64,000 bases of DNA from Janthinobacterium sp051380735 (GCF_051380735.1 NZ_JBNYXQ010000009.1:124001-188000), one strand, 5' to 3'; counted from the first letter of the stretch, positions 35,838 through 44,616 are shown. Translations and numbers: made by a program. Notes: generated from the sequence alone by a model not told the origin.

Positions 35838-37556
35838 ATGTTCTCCAGACTCACCATCAAGCTGCGCCTGATCATCACCATGACGGTGCTCGGCCTGCTG
35901 ATCGCCATTCTCGGCCTCAGCAGCATCTTGGGCCTCAAGGCGGCCAACCACACACTGAACGATGTCTACAGCAATCAGCTGGTCTCGACCCAGGCCATCG
36001 GCGAATCCGAGATACTGCTGGGCCGCGCCCGCTTCACCATCGATCGCGCCGTGGTCCACCCGGAAGCGGCCAATGCCAAGGATATCGTCACCCGTGCCGA
36101 GACGTTCATCGAGGGCTCGAACAAGTCCTGGAAAGTGTACCTGGCGCTGTCGCAAACTGCGGAAGAAAAGATCCTGTCCGACGATATGGACAAATATCGC
36201 AAAGACTACATCAACAACGGTTTGCTGGCGCTGGGCAAGGCCCTGCGTGAGGGCAATGCGGAGCAGGTCGATGCCCTGATGATGACTGGCCTGTCGCGGT
36301 TGTACAGCACCATGAATGCAGCGTCAGAAAAACTGACCCAGTACCAGATTACCTCGGCCGCCAATATGTATGCCGCCAGCCAGGCCAAATACAATACCCA
36401 GTTGAGCATTGCCATCGCCAGCCTGGTGATCGGCCTGCTGATGATCGTGGTCTCGACCATGCTGCTGCTGCGCGCCATTTTCCGTCCGCTGGACCAGGCT
36501 CTGCGCCACTTCGACGCGATTTCCGACGGTAACCTGGCCAACGATATCGTCATTGAGCGCCACGATGAAATGGGCACCTTGCTCGATGGCCTCAAGCAGA
36601 TGCAGGAACGTTTGTCGACCACCGTGCGCGGCGTGCGCGACGGCAGCGGCGCGATTGCCACGGCCAGCAATGAAATTGCAGCCGGCAACCTGGATTTGTC
36701 CAGCCGTACCGAACAGCAGGCATCGAGCCTGGAAGAAACCGCTTCCTCGCTGGAAGAACTGACCTCGACCGTCAAGCAGAATTCGGACAATGCGCGCCAG
36801 GCCAACCAGCTGGCCGTGTCGGCCTCCGACGTGGCCGTCAAGGGCGGCGCGCTGGTAGCGCAGGTGATCACCACCATGGGCACCATCAGTGATTCGTCGA
36901 AGCAGATCGCCGACATTATCGGCGTGATCGACGGGATTGCCTTCCAGACCAATATCCTGGCATTGAATGCAGCCGTGGAAGCAGCGCGCGCGGGCGAACA
37001 GGGCCGTGGCTTTGCCGTGGTGGCCACCGAAGTGCGCAACCTCGCGCACCGCTCGGCAAGCGCTGCGAAAGACATCAAGCAACTGATCGAAGCGTCGGTA
37101 CAGAACGTCGGCACCGGCAGCGATCTGGTGGCGCAGACGGGCACCACAATGGAAGAGATCGTTGCCAGCATTCGCCGCGTGACCGACATCATGGGCGAAA
37201 TCAGTGCCGCCGGCCGCGAACAGGAACTGGGCATCAACCAGATCAACCAGGCCGTGGCCGAAATGGACACCGTCACGCAGCAGAATGCCGCACTGGTGGA
37301 AGAAGCGGCGGCCGCCTCGGAATCGATGCAGGACCAGGCCGCAGCGCTGGCCGAAATGGTCAGCCGCTTCAAGCTCGACGCCAGTCACAGCGTACCAACC
37401 GCCCAGCCCGTGCTGCGCAGGCCGGTGGTGGCCGCTGCTGCCAGGCCGGCAGCCGCCAGGCGCCCGGCCCTGAAACTGGCGAAGCCGGTCGCTGCTGCCA
37501 AGCCGCGCCCGGCAAAACCTGCGGCTGACAGCAGCGGCGACTGGGAAGAGTTCTAA
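35838..37556 (+). CDS. Methyl-accepting chemotaxis protein, Tar-type four-helix sensor
   Basis: 572 residues. Helix at about 10-32, a TarH-like four-helix periplasmic domain (35-190: ILLGRARFTIDRAVVHPE), second helix (about 192-214), HAMP (IFRPLDQALRHFDAISDGNL) and the signalling hairpin with GIAFQTNILALNAAVEAARA. The C-terminus is a Pro/Ala/Lys-rich linker ending GDWEEF, a CheR/CheB tether. AAGGA lies 7 bp before ATG 35838. It converges on the AI-2E gene with a 3-bp gap. Confidence 0.94.
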   Translation: MFSRLTIKLRLIITMTVLGLLIAILGLSSILGLKAANHTLNDVYSNQLVSTQAIGESEILLGRARFTIDRAVVHPEAANAKDIVTRAETFIEGSNKSWKVYLALSQTAEEKILSDDMDKYRKDYINNGLLALGKALREGNAEQVDALMMTGLSRLYSTMNAASEKLTQYQITSAANMYAASQAKYNTQLSIAIASLVIGLLMIVVSTMLLLRAIFRPLDQALRHFDAISDGNLANDIVIERHDEMGTLLDGLKQMQERLSTTVRGVRDGSGAIATASNEIAAGNLDLSSRTEQQASSLEETASSLEELTSTVKQNSDNARQANQLAVSASDVAVKGGALVAQVITTMGTISDSSKQIADIIGVIDGIAFQTNILALNAAVEAARAGEQGRGFAVVATEVRNLAHRSASAAKDIKQLIEASVQNVGTGSDLVAQTGTTMEEIVASIRRVTDIMGEISAAGREQELGINQINQAVAEMDTVTQQNAALVEEAAAASESMQDQAAALAEMVSRFKLDASHSVPTAQPVLRRPVVAAAARPAAARRPALKLAKPVAAAKPRPAKPAADSSGDWEEF

Positions 37557-37559
37557 GTC

Positions 37560-38708
37560 TTACAAGTCGAGAGAAGGGTGCTTGCGCTGATCGAGCAGCA
37601 GCGCAGCGTCTGCTGCGGCCCTGGCGCGCGCCGCCTCCGCTGCCAGCTCCGCTTTCTCATGCGCATCATGGCGCGCCTGCAAGGCCGCCTTGGCGCGTAC
37701 AAACACAATCTTGATCGCCGCCATCACCGGCACCGACAGGAAAATCCCCACCACGCCACCGAGCTGGTCACCGGCCAGCAGGCCGACGATCACCATCAGC
37801 GGCGATACTTCCACGCCTTCGCTCATCAGGTAAGGATTGACCACATAATCCTGGAACAGGCGGTAGGCGGCAATAAAGCCGATCAGCCAGAACACATGTT
37901 CAAACCCGCTGAACCCGGCCACCACCACGGCGATCAGGGCCGCCGCCAGCGGCCCGGCAAACGGAATAAACTCCAGCAAGGCAGCGGCACCGGCCAGCAG
38001 CAGGCCGTAAGGCACGCCTAACAGCGAAAACGCCACGCTGTACGAAATAAAGGTGGCAATCGACAACAGCAGCAGCGCACGTACATAGCGCGACAGCAAG
38101 ATGTCGAGGTCATCGATAATGGCGCCCCACAATTTCTTGTTCGGCCGGTTCAGCAGTGCCAGCAAGCCGTCGCGCATGTCTGGCCCTTCCTTGATCAGCA
38201 AAAAGCTCAGCACCGGCACCAGCACCAGATAGATCAGGTTGCTGGCCGCATGCATGACCGTCATCCCCAGTTCTTTTGCCAGCGGCATGGCCTGCCCCGT
38301 GCCACTGATCAGCTGCGTCTGCATGAACGCCAGCAAGCGCGCCCGCAGCGGCTCCATAAAGTCCGGCAAGGGAATGCGCTCGGCAAAGTTATTTCCCTTG
38401 AGTAGTGTCGGCAATTGCTGGCTAAGGCTGATCGCTTCATCCTCGATGCGTGCGCCAAAGATCGACCCCAGCACCGCTACCAACAAAATCACCACCAGGA
38501 ACACGATGGCGATACCGGCCGTGCGCGGCAAGCGCTTCGGCCCATGGCGTTCCAGCAGCCCGATCAGCGGGTACACAAGGTAGCTGAAGAAGACCGCAAA
38601 CACCACCACGATCAGGGTCGACGCCACCTTGTAGATAAGGAACAGAAAGAATGCGACGAGAAACGCCGTCCACACCATCTTGGCGACGCGTAAGTTAAAA
38701 CCGAACAT
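37560..38708 (-). CDS. AI-2E family transporter (PerM/YhhT type)
   Basis: 382 residues, about eight membrane helices. The family signatures ALLEFIPFAGPLAAALIAVVVA and LFQDYVVNPYLMSEGVEVSPLMVIVGLLAGDQLGGVVGIFL (split by a loop) are clear. Members carry autoinducer-2, Na+/H+ or unknown substrates. A long Ala/Arg/Glu-rich cytoplasmic C-terminal helix follows. ATG 38708 has AAGGA 7 bp upstream. Confidence 0.9.
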   Translation of the reverse strand: MFGFNLRVAKMVWTAFLVAFFLFLIYKVASTLIVVVFAVFFSYLVYPLIGLLERHGPKRLPRTAGIAIVFLVVILLVAVLGSIFGARIEDEAISLSQQLPTLLKGNNFAERIPLPDFMEPLRARLLAFMQTQLISGTGQAMPLAKELGMTVMHAASNLIYLVLVPVLSFLLIKEGPDMRDGLLALLNRPNKKLWGAIIDDLDILLSRYVRALLLLSIATFISYSVAFSLLGVPYGLLLAGAAALLEFIPFAGPLAAALIAVVVAGFSGFEHVFWLIGFIAAYRLFQDYVVNPYLMSEGVEVSPLMVIVGLLAGDQLGGVVGIFLSVPVMAAIKIVFVRAKAALQARHDAHEKAELAAEAARARAAADAALLLDQRKHPSLDL

Positions 38709-38955
38709 AAAAGATCCTTGAGAGAATGCACCCAGGCGTGACTGGCCCGGGCAGGAAGCGGTGCGCGAGGCGGGGGCAGGTCGTGGCGACACAACGATAA
38801 ATCATACCGCAAAATGCCGAAATGCCACCTTCATTTGCGTCAGGACAATTTGCCGACAACGGCTTTGCGACTGGGTGGCCTGCTATGATTGCTGCGCAAA
38901 TTTGCGTATTCTCAGACTCCTCTGGAAACTTCCCTGTATCCACTTCGGACCCGTA

Positions 38956-39171
38956 ATGAAAACCTTTTCCTGCGCAATCGCCGGTTTTGCCATCGCCAGC
39001 ATGATCGCCTGGGGCGGGCTACTTTGCTGGGGCGCGATCTTTCTTGAACAAGGCGACAGCTACTGGGATCAAACGCCGTATGCTGCGGAAGTTTTCTTTG
39101 CGGCGTGGGTGTGCTTCGCCATCGTGACAGCCGTATTGGCCGCGCGATGGCGTCGCCGGCCGTCGGTCTGA
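38956..39171 (+). CDS. Small two-helix membrane protein, 71 residues
   Basis: Two hydrophobic helices (about 7-28 and 46-63) are separated by a short acidic loop with EQGDSYWDQTPY, and the end is basic (ARWRRRPSV). No family recognised. The upstream 247 bp are the divergent promoter region shared with the AI-2E gene. The stop lies 2 bp from the stop of the next, convergent gene. Confidence 0.6.
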   Translation: MKTFSCAIAGFAIASMIAWGGLLCWGAIFLEQGDSYWDQTPYAAEVFFAAWVCFAIVTAVLAARWRRRPSV

Positions 39172-39173
39172 GC

Positions 39174-40184
39174 TTACTTGCCGCGCCAGCTGGCAATATT
39201 GATGAACACGCCGTCTTCCTTGCCCTGTTCGCGCAGGCTTACCTGGTAGCGCACACCTGCAAGGCTGCCGCTGAAGACCACCTTATTGCCTTGCTGCTTG
39301 ATTTGTGCACCCTTGGCCAGTTCGGTGTAAGTGGCCACCAGCGATTCCAGGGTGGCATAGCTGCGCAGCGTCATGTCGGCGTCTGGCACAGGCGTGCCAC
39401 CGGCAGCCGCCGCTTCCGACGCGGTGCGCACCGGCATGCCCGCCAAGCCGGCTGGCGCGATGATCTTGCCACCGCTGGAACTGCTGTTGAATTCGCTTTC
39501 CGGCAGCAGCAAGGGCTTCAGTGCCGCAGGAAAACCGGGCGGCACATCACGTGCTTCCCAGCCCTGCTTGCCCGGTTGGCCAACGAAATACTCTACCTTG
39601 GCAATCTTTTGACGCTCTTCAGGCTCTGCCAGGTCCAGCGGCGACGGCAGCTGTCGCGCCCATACCAGCAGCGGCGCGGCCGCGGTTTGTTGCGTGCCAG
39701 CCGGCAGGAACACCGTCAGCACAGCTTGGCTATCGGGCAGGCAAACCGGCGCAGCATCGCCAACGGCCGGCTGGCAATGCCCGTTGACCAGGCCGATTGC
39801 CTGAATTTTGCGCTGGGCATCGAACAGCACGGCGGCGCGCTGCGTACCGCGCGTGTCGGGATTGATGGAGGCCAGCACCATGCGCCCGTCTGGCAAGGCA
39901 GTGTGCGTAATATCAAACTGCGAGCGCAGACTATCAAACACCTGGCGCGCGATCAGCGTGCCGCCAGCCGTGTAGTTGCCGCGCGCATAGCCCACCATCT
40001 TGATCACGTCAGAGCGCAGCATCGGCTCCTCGCTCAGACGCCTCGGCGCCGACTCGACGGTCTTGGTCGCGGCCACGAAAGCAGCATCATCAGGCGACAC
40101 GTTTTGCGCCATCGCCGACATCGGTACAGACAGGGCCGCGCACAGCGACAACATGACGAGCGTGTTTTTTGCTGGAGAATTCAA
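39174..40184 (-). CDS. Secreted protein of unknown function
   Basis: 336 residues if started at TTG 40184, which has AAGGA 7 bp upstream and gives a good signal peptide (NSPAKNTLVMLSLCAALSVP, cleavage after SAMA). The frame also opens at 40241, but that would put 19 charged or polar residues before the signal. The mature part is about 310 residues of mixed composition with three Cys (one in NGHCQPA, one in APVCLPD) and Ser/Gly-rich linkers. I do not recognise a domain. Confidence 0.65.
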   Translation of the reverse strand: MNSPAKNTLVMLSLCAALSVPMSAMAQNVSPDDAAFVAATKTVESAPRRLSEEPMLRSDVIKMVGYARGNYTAGGTLIARQVFDSLRSQFDITHTALPDGRMVLASINPDTRGTQRAAVLFDAQRKIQAIGLVNGHCQPAVGDAAPVCLPDSQAVLTVFLPAGTQQTAAAPLLVWARQLPSPLDLAEPEERQKIAKVEYFVGQPGKQGWEARDVPPGFPAALKPLLLPESEFNSSSSGGKIIAPAGLAGMPVRTASEAAAAGGTPVPDADMTLRSYATLESLVATYTELAKGAQIKQQGNKVVFSGSLAGVRYQVSLREQGKEDGVFINIASWRGK

Positions 40185-40266
40185 AGATGATCCTTGTCGA
40201 GAAGCGCTACCGGTCCATACGCCGGCAGGGCGGGGCGTCATCTTATCATTTCATGAATAAATTGCT

Positions 40267-40284
40267 TTTGCCAAGCTTGGCAAA
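40267..40284. repeat. 18-bp perfect palindrome, possible weak terminator
   Basis: TTTGCCAAGCTTGGCAAA is fully self-complementary. It lies in the 142-bp space after the VbhA-like gene and before the secreted-protein gene. It could end the helicase-fusion transcript or be a binding site. It has no loop, so a strong hairpin is doubtful. Confidence 0.45.
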
Positions 40285-40326
40285 TGAATCATCAGAAACT
40301 AGCGACCAGTCCAGAACTGCTCGCCA

Positions 40327-40647
40327 TCAGCACGGTCGCGATACGTCCAGGAATTCATCCATGGTGATTTCGCCATTTGCCCAACGCAGCGAGCGTTGTA
40401 CATCTTCCTCGCTGATTGTGTAGCCAGACAATCCCGCACTCGCCCGCGCATAGTCGAGCGCCTCATGGCGCTTGCGCTGCTCTTCGCTCATCGCTGCCCG
40501 GTCGAGGTTCCGCTGCTTCTGCTCTGCCTCGTAAGCGGGGATACTGGCCGCATATTGCTCGCGCATGCGTTGGAAGGCGATGGCGTCGCTTGCCTTGGCC
40601 AGTTGCAGGCCTTCGTGCTGCATGTCTTCTTCGTTTGCTTTGGTCAT
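40327..40647 (-). CDS. VbhA-like antitoxin-domain protein (no toxin partner in the window)
   Basis: 106 residues, helical, rich in Glu/Gln/Arg/Ala. The C-terminal half (ALDYARASAGLSGYTISEED then RWANGEITMDEFLDV) follows the pattern of VbhA, the small antitoxin that inhibits Fic AMP-transferases. The inhibitory motif there is (S/T)xxxE(G/N). Here the matching residues read S-A-G-L-S-G, so the inhibitory Glu is a Ser. GGAGG lies 8 bp before the ATG. It starts 46 bp after the helicase fusion and is probably co-transcribed with it. Confidence 0.7.
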   Translation of the reverse strand: MTKANEEDMQHEGLQLAKASDAIAFQRMREQYAASIPAYEAEQKQRNLDRAAMSEEQRKRHEALDYARASAGLSGYTISEEDVQRSLRWANGEITMDEFLDVSRPC

Positions 40648-40693
40648 TGGTTTTTCCTCCGTGCGAGCCTGACGCTTCGATCTCTACAGACGC

Positions 40694-43600
40694 TTAGGAC
40701 GTCGCCAGGCTAAATACGACACTCATAGGACTGCTGCCCGTGTGGCTAACATAGCTTACCTGACCGTGATAAACGAAGGGCGCGCCTTTGCCGCTGTCGA
40801 GCTTGAATTCGCGTACAAATAAGTGGATTGCGAGTCCTCTTTGTGCGTGCTCGATAATGTCCCGCCCCTTTTTATTAGTTGGCGAGGTGGAATTTTGGCT
40901 TTGCCAATGGAAAGTGTTGTCATCTATCCAATGATCGAGATAGCGATGATCGGCAGCCTTGCCTTGCTTGTTAAGCGTTACCAGCAGCACTATGGCACCC
41001 TTGCTGGCGAGCGTCACATGCCCCACATTCCAATTGCCGATGCTATAGGTTTCGCCAAATAGTGGCGCAATATCCTCGCGCTTGAATGACTGCCCTACGG
41101 CCAGATCGAGCGGGCTGATAACGGCTTTAAACCGTGCCAGAGTATGCATGTCTTCGGTGGCATCCATGTCTTGATAGTCTGGATTGCTTGCGCGCAGAAC
41201 ATAGCCGCCGCCAGGTGTTTTGACGATATGGCGCAGCAAATATTGGAAGCCATCGCCAGATTCGTCTTGACGCTCGATCGCCATCACCGAGCCGGTAATG
41301 GAACCCGCTCTGGTAGGCGTAATATGTTCCAGCAGCAGGTAGTCGCCATCTTGAATCGGGTGTTTGCCACCGTTCATGGAGTTACCGGATGCGCGGGCAA
41401 TAAAGTGCCTAAGCGGATCGATGTTTCCATAGCTGGTAGGCAGATTACGGTATTCCTCTACGTCGGCACTACCGGTTTTAAAGTGGCCGCAAGCGATTTT
41501 CAAATTTGGAAAATACGGTACCGGTGTCAGATTGCTGACCTTTTCGCTGCGAACAAACGGCAATACATTGCTTGGTAGCTCGGCTTGAACGCGACGGATC
41601 TCATACGCGGCCAAGCGATAATCAATAATTTCTTGGACCATCACTTCGAATTTCTGACGCTGGTCGTCAGCGAGTTTAAAAACGGCCTCAAAACGTCCAT
41701 CCTTGATCCGAAAATCGCTGTTTTTCCCGCTGACATTACCGCCTATCCAAGCGTTAATCGGATTGCTGGACCAATAGCGTAACCATGCCTCGTTTTTACC
41801 ATTTCCTGCGCGCATTGCTTCCGGAATATCTGCCATCAGCGCACGGCGCCGTTGCATCACTTGCCATGAGCGCTCTGATAGTGTGGCGAGCGTTGGCGGC
41901 TTGTCCCAGCCATCAAGCTCCTGAAATGCTTCAAGCAGTACCATCTTGAAGCTCTTGTTCATTGACGTTGTTTCCAGATCGCGCAAAAAGTTGCGGTGCT
42001 TAGCAGCGATGACTTGCTCGTCCGCGTCAAGGTCGTCCATGGCGTGAACAAGCGAGTACCAATCGCCATACTCTTTACGCATGGCTGGCAGGCTGGCGCC
42101 AGCTCGGTAAAACTCGGCTAATGCGGGCCGCCGACCAAAGCTGTCACGCAAGGCGATGTATTCGTTTTTCGTCCCTTCACTGTCTAGCGATTTAAGAAAG
42201 TCGATCAATTCCAAATCGTAGTTGACGAAGCATCCCTCGGGCAGCTCAAGTTGACTCAACTCCGCTTTGCGTGCGAAATCTGCCAATTTTTTATAACTGG
42301 CGTCAACCGCAAACAATGCCTCCGGTTTGTGTAGGAAGCTCTTGTGATTACCGATAAAGTCCAAAATCACCAAGCGCTCCTTGCCTTCACTTTTACGCAA
42401 GCCTCGACCTAGTTGCTGGAGAAAGAGAATTTTGGATTCGGTAGGGCGCAGCATCATGACGGTATCGATCGCTGGCAAATCGACGCCCTCATTGAACAGG
42501 TCGACAGAAAAGATAACGGTAAGGCGTCCGTCGCGCAAGCGCTCTAACGCATCGGCGCGGCTCAGTGGCGAACCGGCATACACCGCAGCACAAACGACAC
42601 CCGCTTCGGTGAAATGCGCCGCCATAAATTCTGCGTGGGTGACCGAGACGCAAAACGCCAAAGTGCGCTGCTGTTTATAGCGCTGCCACTCTGTAAGCGC
42701 ATGCCTGGCGCGAGCCAGTGTCGCAAGTTTGTTACTCAGATGGTCAATATCGAATCGGCCGCTGCGCCATGGTAGTTCGGCATAATCGACCGAACTATCG
42801 AAGATGCCATAGTAGTGAAATGGCACCAGCAGCTTGGCTGTAATGCCATCGAAAAGCCCGCGCGTAAAGACGAGATTGTCATCGCATAATGACAAGATAT
42901 CGGATTGATCAGAACGATCTGGCGTCGCAGTCAGACCCAGCAAAAATTTCGGCGAAAAGTATGCTAGTAGGCGACGGTAGGTTGGTGCGGCGGCATGATG
43001 AAATTCGTCGACGACGATATAGTCAAAATGGTCTGGCGCGTATTGCTCCAAGTGCTTTTCCTGGCCTAACGTTTGGATGGAGGCGCACAGTATTTCCGCC
43101 TGCGTATCTTTGGTCTGACCAGCATAAAAGCCGACGCGTGCATCCGGGCGAATTCTTAGGAAGGTTTCGGCGGCTTGATTTAAAATTTCTTCCCGATGGG
43201 CGACAAATAACACGCGGCGCGCGCCAATCTGCTTTGCATCAAATGCAGCGAGCCACGTTTTTCCAAGGCCCGTTGCCAGCACTACCAAACCGCGTCGTAA
43301 CCCTTCATCGCGTGTCGCTCGCAAAGCGAATAAGGCTTCGACTTGGACCGTGGATGGAGTCGGCGGAGCATCTTGTTCCAAGCTACCCGGCGCTACCGCC
43401 ATCGGCAAAGGAACTCGGCGGGCATCATACTGGTCGATCCACTCATCCGTTAGGGAAATGCAGCGAGGATGAACAAACAGTTCTTCAAACCTAGAGCGTG
43501 CCTCAAGATAGCCAAGGTCGCCCGGATAATCGATGCGGTAATTCCATTCAAGTCCATTTGTTAGCGCCTGCCGACTGATATTGCTGGAACCAATAAATGC

Positions 43601-44551
43601 CGTGCCGCTCAGAACACTCTGGTCATTAAGCTGCGCGAACAAGTACGCTTTGAGGTGAAAACTACTACCTGCCGATTCGTACACTTTGACCTGCGCACCT
43701 TGCGCTTTAAGCAGCATCAATAAGCGTAGCGCCTCGGTATCGGTCACGTCTAAATAGTCGCTAGTGAGTACGCGTACGCGCGCAGGTGGACGTTTTGATT
43801 CACTGTCGCCTTTGAGCGCACTTTGCAGGTCCGGCAGTAGCAGCCGTAGTCCAGTCGTCTTAACGAAAGCGACAGCTAAATCGATTTCCGATGCCTGGTT
43901 AATGGAGCCGCTCAGGTGCGGTAGAAACGGATCATTGCCGCCTGTGATCAGATGATTTTGAGGCGTTACTGCGCGGCGCACCAGAGCGTTTAACCATTGC
44001 TCCGTACGGCCAGGGCGTTGATCGATAGTTTGCCAACAGTCGACGCTGTCAACGTCAGACAAGCTAGCAAACCACTCGCGCAGTTGCGGCTCATCGACGT
44101 CCGTAAAATGACGTCCATCTTGAACGCGCTCGCTGGTTCCCAGCTTAAAACTCAGGTAAAACGCACCGCCAGGTTTGAGCGCATTCCACAGACCAGCGAG
44201 CGTGGCTGGCAACTCTGCTTGTGGGACATGTAGCAAGCTAGCACAGGCCCAAATACCATCGTAGCAAGCTTGCTCTTTTACATCGGCAAAAGTGCGTAAT
44301 TGAACATCAAGGTCAGTATGCTCTTTGGCTAACTGCACAAGCTCGTGCGAAGCGTCAAAGGCGGTAACACGATAGCCTTTATCGAGAAAAGCCTTGGCGT
44401 CTCTTCCTGAACCACAACCGGCATCTAAAATAATTCCGCCAGCGCTCATGGCAGACAAAAACCGATCATATAGCGCTGACATATCAACATTGACCGTATT
44501 GCTAAAAAAAGCTGGCGCGTTCTGATTGTAGTAGCTCAGAGTAGATGTCAT
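40694..44551 (-). CDS. Multidomain methyltransferase / PLD nuclease / SF2 helicase / S24-like / DUF3427 fusion
   Basis: 1,285 residues from ATG 44551; a TTG at 44572 would add seven. Domain order: class I SAM methyltransferase fold (about 20-160, motif I LDAGCGSG); PLD/HKD nuclease-like domain (about 205-365, HLK at 299-301 and GSSN at 321-324); SF2 helicase (about 400-740: ATGLGKT, DEFHH, TATPDR, QQLGRGLR); a helical linker; a LexA/S24-like peptidase fold (about 1010-1145, GNSM with Ser1058 and DGDYLLLE); a C-terminal DUF3427-like part (about 1155-1285, WQSQ, HLFVREF). PLD-helicase-DUF3427 proteins are known in defence islands. The methyltransferase head and S24 insert are less usual. Base use looks less GC-rich than flanking genes, suggesting transfer. 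Confidence 0.85.
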   Translation of the reverse strand: MTSTLSYYNQNAPAFFSNTVNVDMSALYDRFLSAMSAGGIILDAGCGSGRDAKAFLDKGYRVTAFDASHELVQLAKEHTDLDVQLRTFADVKEQACYDGIWACASLLHVPQAELPATLAGLWNALKPGGAFYLSFKLGTSERVQDGRHFTDVDEPQLREWFASLSDVDSVDCWQTIDQRPGRTEQWLNALVRRAVTPQNHLITGGNDPFLPHLSGSINQASEIDLAVAFVKTTGLRLLLPDLQSALKGDSESKRPPARVRVLTSDYLDVTDTEALRLLMLLKAQGAQVKVYESAGSSFHLKAYLFAQLNDQSVLSGTAFIGSSNISRQALTNGLEWNYRIDYPGDLGYLEARSRFEELFVHPRCISLTDEWIDQYDARRVPLPMAVAPGSLEQDAPPTPSTVQVEALFALRATRDEGLRRGLVVLATGLGKTWLAAFDAKQIGARRVLFVAHREEILNQAAETFLRIRPDARVGFYAGQTKDTQAEILCASIQTLGQEKHLEQYAPDHFDYIVVDEFHHAAAPTYRRLLAYFSPKFLLGLTATPDRSDQSDILSLCDDNLVFTRGLFDGITAKLLVPFHYYGIFDSSVDYAELPWRSGRFDIDHLSNKLATLARARHALTEWQRYKQQRTLAFCVSVTHAEFMAAHFTEAGVVCAAVYAGSPLSRADALERLRDGRLTVIFSVDLFNEGVDLPAIDTVMMLRPTESKILFLQQLGRGLRKSEGKERLVILDFIGNHKSFLHKPEALFAVDASYKKLADFARKAELSQLELPEGCFVNYDLELIDFLKSLDSEGTKNEYIALRDSFGRRPALAEFYRAGASLPAMRKEYGDWYSLVHAMDDLDADEQVIAAKHRNFLRDLETTSMNKSFKMVLLEAFQELDGWDKPPTLATLSERSWQVMQRRRALMADIPEAMRAGNGKNEAWLRYWSSNPINAWIGGNVSGKNSDFRIKDGRFEAVFKLADDQRQKFEVMVQEIIDYRLAAYEIRRVQAELPSNVLPFVRSEKVSNLTPVPYFPNLKIACGHFKTGSADVEEYRNLPTSYGNIDPLRHFIARASGNSMNGGKHPIQDGDYLLLEHITPTRAGSITGSVMAIERQDESGDGFQYLLRHIVKTPGGGYVLRASNPDYQDMDATEDMHTLARFKAVISPLDLAVGQSFKREDIAPLFGETYSIGNWNVGHVTLASKGAIVLLVTLNKQGKAADHRYLDHWIDDNTFHWQSQNSTSPTNKKGRDIIEHAQRGLAIHLFVREFKLDSGKGAPFVYHGQVSYVSHTGSSPMSVVFSLATS

Positions 44552-44570
44552 CGTGTCATTCAATATGCTC

Positions 44571-44597
44571 AAAAAAAAGGCGACACATCGTGTCGCC
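44571..44597 (-). terminator. Rho-independent terminator of gyrB
   Basis: Minus strand: 8-bp perfect stem GGCGACAC / GTGTCGCC, three-base loop, then eight T. It lies 20 bp past the gyrB stop. Its T-tract ends about 20 bp before the ATG of the helicase fusion, leaving no room for a separate promoter after it. Confidence 0.95.
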
Positions 44598-44616
44598 CCT
44601 CTATCAACAATACCGC

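Noticed and set aside
40694..44551. Reading the fusion protein as a classical restriction-modification enzyme
   Set aside because: The methyltransferase part lacks a (D/N)PPY motif and resembles general SAM methyltransferases; no specificity subunit or HsdM/Mod-like gene is nearby.
40694..44551. S24-like segment as a prophage repressor remnant
   Set aside because: It is in frame in the middle of an intact protein, has no helix-turn-helix before it, and no phage genes surround it.
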